Shown: in pieces, positions 1 through 9,839 of the stretch
Layout of the letters: every line of letters starts with the position of its first letter
Position numbering within the stretch: position 1 is the stretch's first letter
From: Saccoglossus kowalevskii
Taxonomy: Eukaryota > Hemichordata > Enteropneusta > Harrimaniidae
Direction of reading: 5' to 3'
Length of the DNA: 20,388 nt
NCBI RefSeq assembly: GCF_000003605.2
Contig: NW_003115454.1
Span: forward strand, 333,020-353,407
Notes under the pieces: generated by a model
Database searches by the model: none
What the model was told of the DNA's origin: nothing
What the model saw: the letters and a program-made list of their open reading frames with translations, nothing else
Translations under genes and position numbers: made by a program

Positions 1-1025
1 GGTGCAGATCAGTTATGCCCCAAAGACATCAGATATGCATTGAAATCTCCAAATTTTAAAACGGCACTCATCAAGTTTTTTTATAGAGGAATGGAAGGAC
101 GACAAATATGTACCTATCATAAAGGAAAAGTCAAGTGTTGTTGTACACGAGGTGCAGTGCCTTCAGTATACAGTCACTCCATTGAGAAGTGTTCATCAAA
201 TCGAACTACCTGAATACATATGCTCACATGTGGAAGCTGATACCCGCCTGGTATACCATCTCAGCATGCTGTCTAGAGCAATACCAAGACAGAATGTTGT
301 TGTCATGCTGATATCATGGTAAACCTGCTGTATCATGCCAGACAAGTGGATGCCAATATGTGGATGGATCTTGGACATTCAAGTAATTATACTAGAAGAT
401 ATGTAAATATTACAGCACTGGCAAACCACATCGGACCAGTAGTTTGCAAATCATTGCCCGGTTACCATGCTCTGACAGGATGTGACTACACATCATCCTT
501 CTTCAGAAAGGGAAAAGTAAATCCATTGAAGAAAGCTGTGAAGAATCCGCTTTATCTTGAAGGACTAAGCCTACTTGGAGAAAACATCACTTTTGCAGAT
601 GATGAAAACCATCCGTCAATGAGGCCAGACTAAAAATCTTCTCACAGAAATACAGACCAACCAATCAAGAAAGTCCATTGCAGAAGATAAAGGGAATAGA
701 TGCCGGCATGCTTCCACCCTGCAAAGATGTTCTGGTTCAGAAATTGGCACAGTGTAACTATGTGGCATATCTTTGGAAGCATGCACATATACAGAATCCA
801 CTGGAGAACATCAAACCCACAGATCATGGATGGAAAGATGTAAATGGCGTTTTTCTACCTGTCTGGTTTACTGGCAATCAGATGCCTTCTATGCTTTCCC
901 AGATCATTTAACCAGAAGATATCCCAGATGAAGATCTGGATGACAATGATGATGACAATGACTGTATTGCCGATTCCGAAAGTGATGAGGACAGTGATGA
1001 TGAGGATGATGATGCAGATGAATGA
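1..1025 (+). pseudogene. Decayed C-terminal part of an uncharacterised multicopy family with XPG/FEN1-like motifs
   Basis: The reading starts before the window and is broken. It is open in frame 1 to about base 78, moves to frame 2 at a T7 run, returns to frame 1 near 295-316, and goes to frame 3 near 612-618. It then ends at TGA 1023-1025, with an extra in-frame TAA at 909-911. Recognisable pieces are EADTR (233-247), LLYHAR (about 331-348), HALTGCD followed by YTSSFFRKGK (466-516), the EARLKIF and KYRP segment (621-660), and a closing Asp/Glu/Ser-rich acidic tail (912-1022). From memory these match a family of uncharacterised proteins repeated many times in mollusc, cnidarian and lancelet genomes. 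EADTR and GCDY-x-GKG are spaced like the acidic motifs and GCDY helix of XPG/FEN1 nucleases, so a PIN-like fold is an inference. Three frameshifts and a nonsense codon make this copy a pseudogene. A T-run shift could in principle be a sequencing error, but several independent breaks argue against that. Confidence 0.8.
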
Positions 1026-1111
1026 TTTGTGGTAAGTTTCAAAAATATAGCAACATTTATGACTAATCTTTTCCTTTAATCTCAAACCAGTGAAATATAT
1101 ACCACAAATCA
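1023..1111. repeat. 12-bp perfect inverted repeat around the pseudogene stop codon
   Basis: TGATTTGTGGTA at 1023-1034 is the exact reverse complement of TACCACAAATCA at 1100-1111, with a 65-base loop. The left arm begins on the stop codon of the broken gene. It also contains a splice-donor-like GTGGTAAGT at 1029-1037. The arms could be the end of a transposable unit, a 3' RNA stem, or chance. Confidence 0.45.
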
Positions 1112-2528
1112 CAGGTGCTGGTTATATGGTAGTAGCAAATAATTTTGTTTTCGTTGTTTCTTTCAGTTTGAAAATGATATAGTTGAACGATGTCTTCAGA
1201 GCTGTTGATATAAGATGTCAAACCCACATGTGATGAACATTATATACTGTGATATAACAGTGTGTACATAGATCATAAATCATCTTTTGTTGTTTTATTT
1301 CGAATCTATATTTAACTAGAGAATGCAAAGTATTGGGTAATCTTTAGGCATGATATGTTGGTTAAAATTGTATACTGATCTTGGACAATTATCTCCGATT
1401 TAATTGCTAATGCTTGGTGCAAATGTTTGCATTAATAAATATATTAGAAATACAACACATTGTGTATTTGTTATTTATGTTCTGTACATCATTTGCCGAA
1501 TTATTTCAATCATTAAGTGTTACATATACATATATAAAAAGTCCCACATGCGGGAAAATTGGCCAAACAATAACGTTCAAACGCAAAAGACTCATTTTGT
1601 CTGAAACTGGACAATATATCACCATGTTGTGTCACTTCTTCAATACACATTTTGAATGCATCATATATATTAGGTGGGTCAGTGCCCTTCAAGCATAAAT
1701 GTATTTTGTCTTCACCATAATGGTTGAAAATAACCATTGTTTGAAAAACAATGATTATCGATCCAAATTTGTCAAAACAAATACAAATGGATAGCCAACT
1801 ATGTTATCGATATAACTTATATTTTGATATTCCTTACATTTTAAACATATATACACATCATCACATTCAAAAAATACCCTAATATGAACAAAAAATGTTT
1901 AAATTTTGACTAAAAATGATCATTTTTTGACCAAAATGTGGTCTAAATTGCAATTTTGTCCTGAGTATGGTCAATAAGAGTGTTTTTTGAAATCAGCACA
2001 GTTTTTTACATAAATTAGGCTACTCAAAACATACTTACCTAAAATTCTGATTAAAGCCATCTATCTCTTAGGGTAGTGCGTATCCGGGGTAAATGTACGT
2101 AGTCGTATTGTCTGATTTTTATATAGAAATCCGCTATTATTGGCAAAGGCCATTTTATTTGATGCCGATTTTAATATTAAATACTTGATATCTAATAATT
2201 TGTCTTCTTTTGAAATACATTATATGGTATATCCATGGCACAGGGCCTGGATGGTAAATAACGGGATGCATTATTGCGAATAATCTGCTGCAAATACGTC
2301 ATAAAATCCACTTGTATTGATAATGCTATAATATAATATAATAGATTATAAATTGCTACAACATTATCGGTTGTAACCCGCTCACATATTTAGAGTACGC
2401 ATCATGTCGATAGTCTAGTGTTATTCATTATATGCATTTTGCAAGACATTGGTGTGATGTATGAACATATAATTAGCGAATTTATTCGGGCATGTTAACA
2501 CGTCATCTATACAAACACTATCGGTAAT
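1112..2528. other. AT-rich stretch between the two gene fragments, no gene seen
   Basis: I find no convincing coding sequence here. An AATAAA at 1434-1439 could have been the poly(A) signal of the plus-strand pseudogene, since it lies about 410 bases after its stop. Three short hairpins (1719-1782) are listed separately. In the inversion model, this stretch is the former 3' flank of the gene up to a breakpoint near 2530-2680. Confidence 0.6.
1719..1782. repeat. Three consecutive short perfect hairpins
   Basis: AATGGTT/AACCATT (1719-1725 and 1732-1738), ATTGTTT/AAACAAT (1736-1742 and 1746-1752) and ATTTGT/ACAAAT (1767-1772 and 1777-1782) lie one after another, the first two overlapping by three bases. 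Loops are three to six bases. Each could arise by chance in AT-rich DNA, but three in 64 bases stands out. Confidence 0.5.
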
Positions 2529-3667
2529 TTAGACAAGCCATTGCTGTATTGTACGAGGGTAGTTCAATGGTGGACACTGGCAATCCATAGTAAGAAAAGT
2601 AATAACAAGCAAACCAATAGACAAATGAACATCACTATCAGAGTCGGTCGTGTGATGGCGTATTATATTTTTGAACGGGGAAATGGCCTTGCCACTCAAC
2701 ACATGTCCAACAGCATTCTCGGCATAAATTGTCTCCAATAGTTCCTTAAGTCCAGGTCCACTCATCAAATGTCCAATGCAACCCAGAAAACTCATTTGCA
2801 CATGCAGACCACCCAGTCTGAGAACAATATTCCTCACACTGCTACTTGTGGGATCATTATGTTGGATTTCCAGTGATTTCATGGTGTTGTTCCACATTAT
2901 CCCTGGTGTTATGGTCGTTATTATGCCCATACCACGAAACGTGTTCAGCCCGTCAATGGTCTGGACATTATGGTCAACATTATCAGCTACATGTTGTATA
3001 AAATGTGTGATTGTCAGTTCCTTGGTGCAAGGTGGCACTACGTTCAAACGTCTGTACCTCTGCATATGATGAACAAAACCCGTGACTATGGAGAAAATCA
3101 ATGAGAAATCGTGAGCTAAACTGGAGATGCATTTGAACAGCAAGTCCTATTTGTAGTAGAGTCACTATAACTCGTGGGCGAACTGACTGCCTGATGGCCT
3201 GCCCTATGGATGCCACCTTAACATCATTGTCTTTTCCAACAAACATATCTTGAAGTAAACTTTCAGGGTGGATGGAAGGTACTCAATGGCTTTCTCAGTG
3301 CGTTGCTTTACTTCAGTTTCTGGGTATAAATGACTAGTTGTGCTGGACGATTTTATATCATTTTAATAAGTTGTGCAGCCGTTTTAATTAGTCGATTTTT
3401 TCGGATTCAGGGTCTTCATTCTTTGCATGATAGTGGAAATCATGTAAAATTGCTGATGCTGAGAATCTGGCTTGTACCTGTTGCACACACTCATCTTTGT
3501 GGATGTTGAGTTTTTATCACAAGCATAAACAAGACGCGTTTAATACGCACAAAATCCTTCAACTCTTGGTAAAAGTTGTCAGTGTTTGCATTCAGAAAGT
3601 CTGAAAGTGTTGAAGCAAAGAAATTGCGACATAATCTTGTGCTATTTAAGGTTCGTCTGGTTGCCAT
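2529..3667 (-). pseudogene. Decayed N-terminal part of the same uncharacterised multicopy family
   Basis: On the minus strand a frame opens at ATG 3667-3665 (MATRRTLNST...) and stops at 3491. The match continues through several frameshifts: the KLNIHKDEC and HDFHYHAKNEDPE segments (about 3510-3400), LIKTAAQLIK (about 3391-3360), EKAIEYLPSTLK (about 3300-3255), the 3246-3010 frame (ASIGQAI, HGFCSSYAEVQ), then after a shift near 3008 the frame containing VADNVDHN (to 2967), TFRGMG (2942-2925), RLGG through GHLM (2819-2763) and LSGKAI (2699-2682). From memory this is the order of conserved segments in the N-terminal half of the family whose C-terminal half is at 1-1025. Beyond about 2682 the frame stays open to 2529 but no longer resembles the family, so the homology break is near there. 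The function of these segments is unknown to me. At least four frameshifts make this copy non-functional. Confidence 0.8.
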
Positions 3668-5879
3668 ATAAGAAAATCACGTGATGATAATCAAAAGTCA
3701 CATTGACTTTACAAACTGAGCAATTTATTATGATTGACAGTCATGCAAGGACTTGCAAATGACTTGTTTTAACTATATTAAAATATGATTACTCTAAACA
3801 GAGCAATTAATACAGAAAGGAAAAAAAGAAGTAATCATAGCAAAGTGTTTATATAAGTCTTACCATAACAATCTTCCTTGTGCAACAGAATTCGGCTATA
3901 TTTTGTGAATACCAGGGTGTTTGAAAAACCCTGGAAATTACAAACGAGTCAATAAAGTTCAAACAGTGATTAGTTTCCTAGATGCAAATGCTTAGAAATA
4001 AAGGAAAGATATTTTGTTATACCGATAGGTATCTGGTAAAACAAAAGATTGGTTGACTACTTGACAAGGTTAAAATAATTGTAAAAAAATTCTGACATCA
4101 GCAAATTTCTGTTCTATAACTGGCGGATAGTTTCTTCTGTTTATCTGAATGAAAAGTGTAAAGAAAACACTAGCAATTCCTATATGAAATAATGTGTAGG
4201 CTGTAAGTAATATTAATTACAAAATATAAATGTAAGAAAAATCTACAATGTACGAAAAACACTACCCCTTACTTCTACTCGTGTAAAAAAATGCCCATGT
4301 TATCAGTTCTTTGCGTTTTTTTGGTAAATCTACAAAAAATTCCCTATCTTTTGACACCAAACTTTTTAATGTACTATTTACTTCCCGGTTCGGCCTGTTT
4401 CAGGGCTAAATCCACTGGACTACCCATACAGCCTTAGATGATGTGAGATGAGTAAGCGGTACCATATAGATCTTGGATTGGTGTGACATCAGTGGCCATC
4501 TTCTATTTTTAGCATGTCTGATTTGAAATATAAAGAACTAGTTTACCTGACCTCGCAAACCAAGGGATGGACACATAGTTTATTGTCATACTCGAGAACC
4601 TGTGTTATGACTTTTTATATGACAGGGACGTGTCTGGCGGCCATCTTGGATTTACAAGATGAAGATGTGTAGTTACGATTACATATCAATCAAAGTCAAG
4701 TTTTATGCAAATGCATAGCAAAGTAAACTGGTGGCAATTGTGGTTTTGTAAATCTGAGTCTGAGTGTCATGTACTGTATGTATGCCATTGAGACCGGCGC
4801 CCTCTAATTTCAACTTATTGAAATAATAGAAACTGCATTTATTGTTACATATTTTAATCAATCATGTAGTTCCATTCGAGTAGTAATGATACACTGTGAC
4901 CAACCCAGAATAGCTTATATATAAAATAACGACAATGCCAGAAACGTTTATTGAAGATACGGTCAGTATTAAAGATACACTTGCAGATCAAATATACAGA
5001 GCTGACACAGCAAGGCTGCTTCCGTGTTTAAATCACAATATGTTGAAAATTATACCGATTCGTTAATGTGTGGATGCTGGTATGTGACAAATCAGATCCC
5101 ATTCGGATAAAATGTTTGAGATTTGTTAAAATTATGCTGTGAATATAAAAGCCTTTTTGTTTGAAATTTTTTCATGGATTTGTTTTTATTCAGGGAATAA
5201 AGGAAGACACTGTGTCACATATTGCGTGATAACAGGGCAAGAATGTGAGAAATAATGAATGAGGCGCATTATTTAAGCGAACCTCGCCGTTAGAAGAATC
5301 GATCGTGTGGGTAAGTCACTGACATAAAAGATGGGAGTGACCAGGATTTCCTAATTTGAACAAATTATAATGGGGTTATTGTTTAAACGAACCTTACAAA
5401 TAATCTATCACTGGATAATCTGTCTCCAAGTCATTATAATATGCATTTACCTAAAGTTAACTCAAAAAACATTACCTGATTTTTTACCCTGTGCCATAGG
5501 GAGTTCAGCAGCAACTATAATATATTGTACGCCTAGCCTGAATGAAATGAGGGAGGATTTTCGGCTATAAAATAGATATAGGATAAATGCTGCATCGATC
5601 TCACATTACCGTTATTGTACCGATATTAGTGGAATAAATAAAAAAAAATAAAAAAATTGACTTCATTTACAAATTCTGAATGGTGGCCTATTTAGAATTT
5701 ATCATGCACCAATCACGAGATTTTTACAAGCCAGAGCGAAGACACGGATTGTTATTACAGAAGTAAACGACTACACTGCTTTATTCCGCTGAACTGTAAT
5801 GATATATGGGATAAATGTGTGTATTCACTTCGTATATTCTTACATGTTTATAAAAGTTAGTATCACGTTCAAAGATGTT
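3668..5879. other. Non-coding stretch upstream of the minus-strand pseudogene
   Basis: No gene is supported. A hairpin with a 7-bp stem (CCAGGGT/ACCCTGG) lies at 3912-3934. Two GGCCATCTT motifs (about 4492-4500 and 4638-4646), resembling YY1 sites, are about 146 bases apart. An AGAGGGCGC-type motif lies in reverse orientation at about 4796-4804. An A-rich tract with overlapping AATAAA motifs lies at 5633-5657 and could be the tail of an old retrocopy, although nothing recognisable precedes it. Confidence 0.5.
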
Positions 5880-5951
5880 CGCCCTCTGTCGTCATCATTA
5901 TTTAATTTCGTTTCGTTTTACTTTTTGAAAAAAAGTGAACTACAGAGGGCG
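5880..5951. repeat. Inverted pair of ACAGAGGGCG motifs
   Basis: CGCCCTCTGT at 5880-5889 is the exact reverse complement of ACAGAGGGCG at 5942-5951, separated by 52 AT-rich bases. The AGAGGGCGC core resembles part of the CTCF recognition motif, but the flanking positions fit only weakly. Alternatively the two arms are the ends of a very short foldback element. Confidence 0.45.
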
Positions 5952-7240
5952 CGCGCGAATGACGATTGAGTTATAATACTGTTTTATAAACACCGGGTAA
6001 TGCCATGTAAAACTATCACATCGTGACAGGAAGCAAAGTAGAAATCTGCCCGTAGTGTTAAATGCTGTTGGGAATTGCCAGTAACGGCTGTTTGTAACGC
6101 AGCTATTACACGGCTCGGTTAGCTACCTCACTCGCCTCAGATGTCAATTAAGCTCTTCCTTGTGCGTTTCAAAAAACAATCCGCCCTAATTAGAGGATGT
6201 CACATTTCAATAAGAGGATTTCATTGGTGTGTGCTGCGCTATTCCCAGCTCAAATTTAGTCAGGATATTAATTTAAAATAAGGACAATTATGGCGGGAAA
6301 ATATGTATGATTAATACAACGCGTTTTATGTTTTGAAGAACCGCACATGTTATGATGCCATACGGTTGGAATGTGTTTTTTTGCTAACGTACCACAAATG
6401 TCTGAACATGACCTTGACTCATGTTCATTCAATAAAACATTGCAGAAACAGATTTGAAATATGTTCCAGGTAATAATTTTTGAATATCACCGAATCGACT
6501 GCGTCTTGTTGTGTAGAAGACAGTTGCTAGTGCGTATCTCACATTTCTCAAACAGTTTCGTGACATTTGAAAAAAAGGAAACTACGTCCAGGAAAAACGA
6601 GTGTGTCTTACGCATCTTTGTACAAGGGCAACTGAGAGTCAGGTATGGTCAGCAAAAACACGAGATTTCATCATTTTCTCAACAACTCCTAAATTAGATT
6701 TTTTTCTATCAATAATGGCACTTCCAAGCTATGTTATTGGAGCATAGAACCCGCGCGTTGCATTGTGGGCGCAGCGCAGCGCATTGACAGAGTCACCCAG
6801 GCCATACTATTTCAAACCTGAGTTGCAGAGTGTTGTTTGACAAGGCATGCTCGCCACACGCATGCTTTCCACAATTCTGGGGAAGAGAAACACTCTGGAG
6901 AAAATTTACACTTTTTAGAAAGCGGAAAATCAAAAGTAACACAAGTCGTTAAATGATTATTATTGGTGAGTTTTATTACAATTACCACTGGATTATAGGA
7001 TCACGTTGCTGGTTGGCTGTAACCGCAAACAATCGCGACTTAAAGAGATTTTCAACTTCTCAGAAACAGCAACATCGCTATATGTGTACAATACGGAGGG
7101 ACATGCTATTCTCATATGCGACCTTTAGCCTGGACTCATAGACGTGCTTGGAAGAACTTGAGGACGGGCTGACATTTTGACTAATGATTTTGAGGGCACC
7201 GTCATTGCTACATCTCGGATTTGATTGCCAGCTGGTTTTG
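5952..7240. other. Non-coding stretch before the signal-peptide exon
   Basis: No gene is supported. Open frames such as 6461-6697 have no recognisable domain or signal sequence. A GC-rich patch around 6750-6785 contains GCATTGTGGGCG and repeated GCGCAGC. It could be an old promoter, but nothing fixes a start site. Confidence 0.45.
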
Positions 7241-7407
7241 TATTTGAATTTATATTACACACACGGCGGCAGTCGTTATGTCGATTAACGCCGACAAATC
7301 GTACTGGTGGACAACATTTGATGTCAGTCGACTCAACAATCAACGTACTAGATAATCGACTTCTCTCGAACTACTATCACGTCGAACTAATATAACCACG
7401 TTCCAAT
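7241..7407 (+). promoter_or_regulatory. Possible core promoter and 5' leader of the signal-peptide gene
   Basis: A TATA-like TTTATATTA lies near 7249-7257, so a start about 30 bases downstream (near 7280) would give a leader of roughly 125 bases. The leader holds a 24-codon upstream open frame (7321-7395) in the same frame as the main ATG at 7408, closed by TAA 12 bases before it. That stop fixes 7408 as the first usable start in this frame. The promoter call is inference. Confidence 0.25.
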
Positions 7408-7462
7408 ATGATGTATCAGCTGACGACCATCGCGGTACTACTCTGTATTGCTAGCGTGCAAG
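7408..7462 (+). CDS. First exon of a secreted protein: signal peptide ending at a phase-1 splice donor
   Basis: The exon encodes MMYQLTTIAVLLCIASVQ followed by one base of the next codon. This is a typical signal peptide: a short N-terminus, a hydrophobic core (TTIAVLLCIA) and a small/polar end. An in-frame TAA at 7393-7395 closes the frame upstream, and two ATG codons stand in tandem at the start. Reading on without splicing reaches a stop after four codons, so the frame only makes sense if spliced. The bases CAAG|GTAATT at 7459-7468 form a good donor. Fifty-five bases gives a phase-1 intron, the phase commonly found between signal-peptide exons and mature domains of secreted animal proteins. 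The protein would enter the secretory pathway; its function cannot be read from this exon. Candidate following exons are at 7671-7882, or at 11378-11395 plus 19199-19374. Confidence 0.5.
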
Positions 7463-7524
7463 GTAATTATTCCTAAATAGACACCTCCCACAGTAACCTT
7501 TGTTAATTCATTTCAAGTGATACC

Positions 7525-7544
7525 ATTATTGTTCAAACAATAAT
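7525..7544. repeat. 9-bp perfect hairpin in the candidate first intron
   Basis: ATTATTGTT at 7525-7533 pairs exactly with AACAATAAT at 7536-7544 around a two-base loop. It lies between the proposed donor at 7463 and acceptor at 7670. It could shape the intron RNA or be chance. Confidence 0.4.
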
Positions 7545-7670
7545 TTGTAAGCGTTCTCTGTGCAAGGAAGGGTGCGGGCATTGGAGTAATTTGATGTGTA
7601 AAGAGTTTTTATTTGCAGACTAATTCATATTGCAAATTCACAGTGTGGTTCATCTTTGCAAATCTTTCAG

Positions 7671-7882
7671 CGGACTGCTTCTGTGAATGTCGCCTTCAGC
7701 ATCACGATTCATCTAATATATGTAGTCGAATTGAGAATATTAATGTGAATACCTATTATTCAAGGTTTCTTAGTTTCCCATTAATTACCTTACCCCTAGT
7801 TACACGTTGTATTGTATCTTTAACTACTCTCCATATGAGAGATATATTCAATCATGGAGACACAATGTTCAATTTAGTTTAG
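7671..7882 (+). CDS. Candidate second exon, Cys-rich start, ends at TAG
   Basis: A pyrimidine-rich ATCTTTCAG (7662-7670) provides an acceptor 208 bases after the donor at 7463. Joined in phase 1, the boundary codon becomes GCG (Ala), so the end of the signal peptide reads V-Q-A before D-C-F-C-E-C, a textbook small-x-small signal-peptidase site. The exon then holds CFCECRL, two further cysteines, a hydrophobic stretch (FPLITLPLV and following) and a TAG at 7880-7882. AATAAA at 8062-8067 follows about 180 bases later. The two-exon product would be close to 88 residues. I recognise no family. Five cysteines with a C-x-C-x-C start would be unusual, and the hydrophobic second half may be intron read as protein, so an earlier donor (for example after 7744) is possible. 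Confidence 0.3.
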
Positions 7883-8054
7883 CTAGTCGAACATATTACC
7901 CGATTGTCAGCCAAAGCGCGTAGTTGAAAACCAAGCAAGACTACTGTTGCAAACCTTTATTTGAAAGAAGTAATGGCACAAATGTGGTCGTTGACATACC
8001 TACCACTTGGTAAATGAAATACGGATCTGTTTACTCTGACTATGGTGACTCGTG

Positions 8055-8076
8055 TAATTGTAATAAATTACAATTA
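8055..8076. terminator. Palindrome containing a poly(A) signal
   Basis: TAATTGTAAT at 8055-8064 and ATTACAATTA at 8067-8076 are perfect arms around two bases, and AATAAA (8062-8067) spans the loop. It is the first poly(A) hexamer after the candidate stop at 7882. If this is the end of the gene, the hexamer would be presented in a hairpin loop. Confidence 0.3.
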
Positions 8077-9602
8077 TGTTTACAGTGCAGCTCCCTGCAG
8101 CTCTATGAGACGTAACTATCTCAGGTCTTTCATGGTAGATATTAAAAACCTTAACACTCGTAATGTATGTGAGATGCATCAGTATTACAACCTCTAAAAT
8201 AATATCAAATCAGAAAATCAAATGCACACTGACAAGATTGCATGCACGTGTTCACTTCTCTCCGTAGTATAATACTGAGCCATATTGCATAATTCAATAT
8301 GCCAAGTTAAGAAAAGATTATCACTGGCAGTTGAAATGTGCGTGTCATTTAAGATTCTGAATTCAAACTCAAACTTGTCCCGCTTTGTAATATATCTAGA
8401 CTATTTTATGATGATAAAAATCTGCAATAATGTAATCCAAAGAGAAAGGGATGGGAATGTTATCACAGCTGTCACCTTGTCGTATCGGATTTAGGCTTCA
8501 AATGCACTGCTTACTATTCTTGCTACAAAGCTTATACTAATTTGAAAACACAAGATTAATAAAAAAATAGGCTAACATGGGCTGGTATCATCTCGGACAG
8601 ATTATACGGCAGTAAGAGTTCAAAGGTTACCTATAAATCTACAGGTTCAAATTCCGATAACCATAACGCTATACTACAATATAAACACTGCTGGCGTTTG
8701 TGTATGTTACGAGGGCATGTCTACTTTTTGTCTATGGGCCATACCAAAAGCACTATTCGTTTCTCCTAAGAGTCATTCAGATTTGAGACAGATTATGGAA
8801 ATAAGACCAGTTATGGTTTCGAACTGTTATGTGTGTTACTATGGAAATCTCCAGTGTTTATCATATCTAACACTTTAAATACTACTTTAAATTCGTCATG
8901 TGACCCATTGATCTCGCCGTTGTTTCATTTTTTGTAAATCCACACCTGTCTCTCTGTCTGGATACAAATATCTGTGGCATAATATTTACGGCTATTGTAA
9001 ATCAGACCATACTGAGCAGCTTTAGTCGAGGTGTCACCTTTGGAGTTTACAAGAAGATAGACTTCACAACATCAATCACAGCAGGTAGAGCTTCTAACGA
9101 CTGAAATATTATATTTCCAATAGAAGTTTCTGGGAACAAACGAGCATTATCTCAAAGTGTTGTGCGATGAATTATTCATGAGCAAATGACAAATACATTT
9201 TTTTTATTCATTTGTGTAAATTGCCATACGTTCAGCGCTGTGCAATGTAGCCGATTGCTAAATCTTTCAATTTTTATAATTTTTTCATAATATGAGTCTG
9301 AAACACTCTGAGACTCGAAAGTATGTGTTTACAGATATACACGCTCGTGCAGGTTACTCGACTCTGACCAAAAGCAGCATTCTCGTGGTGTTTCTAATAA
9401 GAATAATAACACTCAATCTGTCCAATGATTTGTATGCAAGAAAGCGTTGTCTGAAGAAAAGTATTACAACCAAATCGGAACCTCAGAGTTGTAATACGAG
9501 TATCTTAGTCATACGTTGGTCAACTTAATATATTGCTTATAAGTTTGATTGGTTAAACCTGACGCTGTACTGATCACGTGATTTTGGGTCGAACGTGGCT
9601 TT
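8077..9602. other. Non-coding stretch, no gene seen
   Basis: Open frames here (8285-8494 and 9292-9528) lack recognisable domains and are short enough to be chance. A GGTTCAAATTCC at about 8645 resembles a Pol III B box but has no matching A box or cloverleaf around it. No repeats beyond short A/T runs were seen. Confidence 0.45.
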
Positions 9603-9839
9603 GGCTTACGAGATTGTCAGTTCCTCATTGGTCGATCGATCCTAGAGTTGAGTTCTACACCCGGCGTACAATCTTATCTGAAAAGGTCAAAACTGGCGAT
9701 GGCCTGTTTATCTGCTCACAAGATTGCACTGTTTTTTTTTTATTTTTCGAGCGTGGCGCTAACAGGTGAACTTACTTTCAGGGCGCTGACCTGTACATCT
9801 GGCTTACTAGATTATCTGTTTCTCATTGGTTACCTAGAG
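9603..9839 (+). repeat. Imperfect direct repeat about 198 bases apart
   Basis: The segment 9603-9647 and the segment 9801-9839 share 26 of their first 30 bases (both begin GGCTTAC and reach CTCATTGGT) and both close with CCTAGAG. The second has lost a few bases near its end. This looks like an old tandem duplication of a roughly 200-base unit. Each copy carries an ATTGG (inverted CCAAT) motif; others lie near 9548, 10003 and 10337. Confidence 0.45.
9699..9765 (+). CDS. Weak candidate signal-peptide exon
   Basis: ATG at 9699 in a good context (GGCGATGG) opens MACLSAHKIALFFFYFSSV and a few more residues, then meets a donor-like ACAG|GTGAAC at 9762-9771. The exon is 67 bases, so it also ends in phase 1 like the exon at 7408. 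The hydrophobic core depends on a run of nine T residues and may therefore be an accident of composition. It could serve as an alternative first exon for the downstream candidates at 11378 and 19199. No upstream promoter is evident. Confidence 0.15.

Noticed and set aside
616-1112. Minus-strand open frames at 616-827 and 855-1112
   Set aside because: They are shadows of the plus-strand C-terminal fragment and its acidic tail, read in reverse.
2541-3069. Plus-strand open frames opposite the minus-strand pseudogene (2541-2741 and 2776-3069)
   Set aside because: They are antisense shadows; the conserved family motifs are on the minus strand.
5270-5316. TATTTAAG followed about 40 bases later by a strong donor GG|GTAAGT, as a possible non-coding first exon
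   Set aside because: The implied exon would be about 10 bases, and no acceptor can be linked to it with any confidence.
7125-7343. Minus-strand open frame containing CCPP and several further cysteines
   Set aside because: It overlaps the likely leader of the plus-strand signal-peptide exon, lacks a signal sequence or recognisable domain, and is short enough to be chance.
8585-8655. Possible tRNA or tRNA-derived SINE because of GGTTCAAATTCC
   Set aside because: The B-box-like motif is one base too long, and no A box or cloverleaf can be folded around it.
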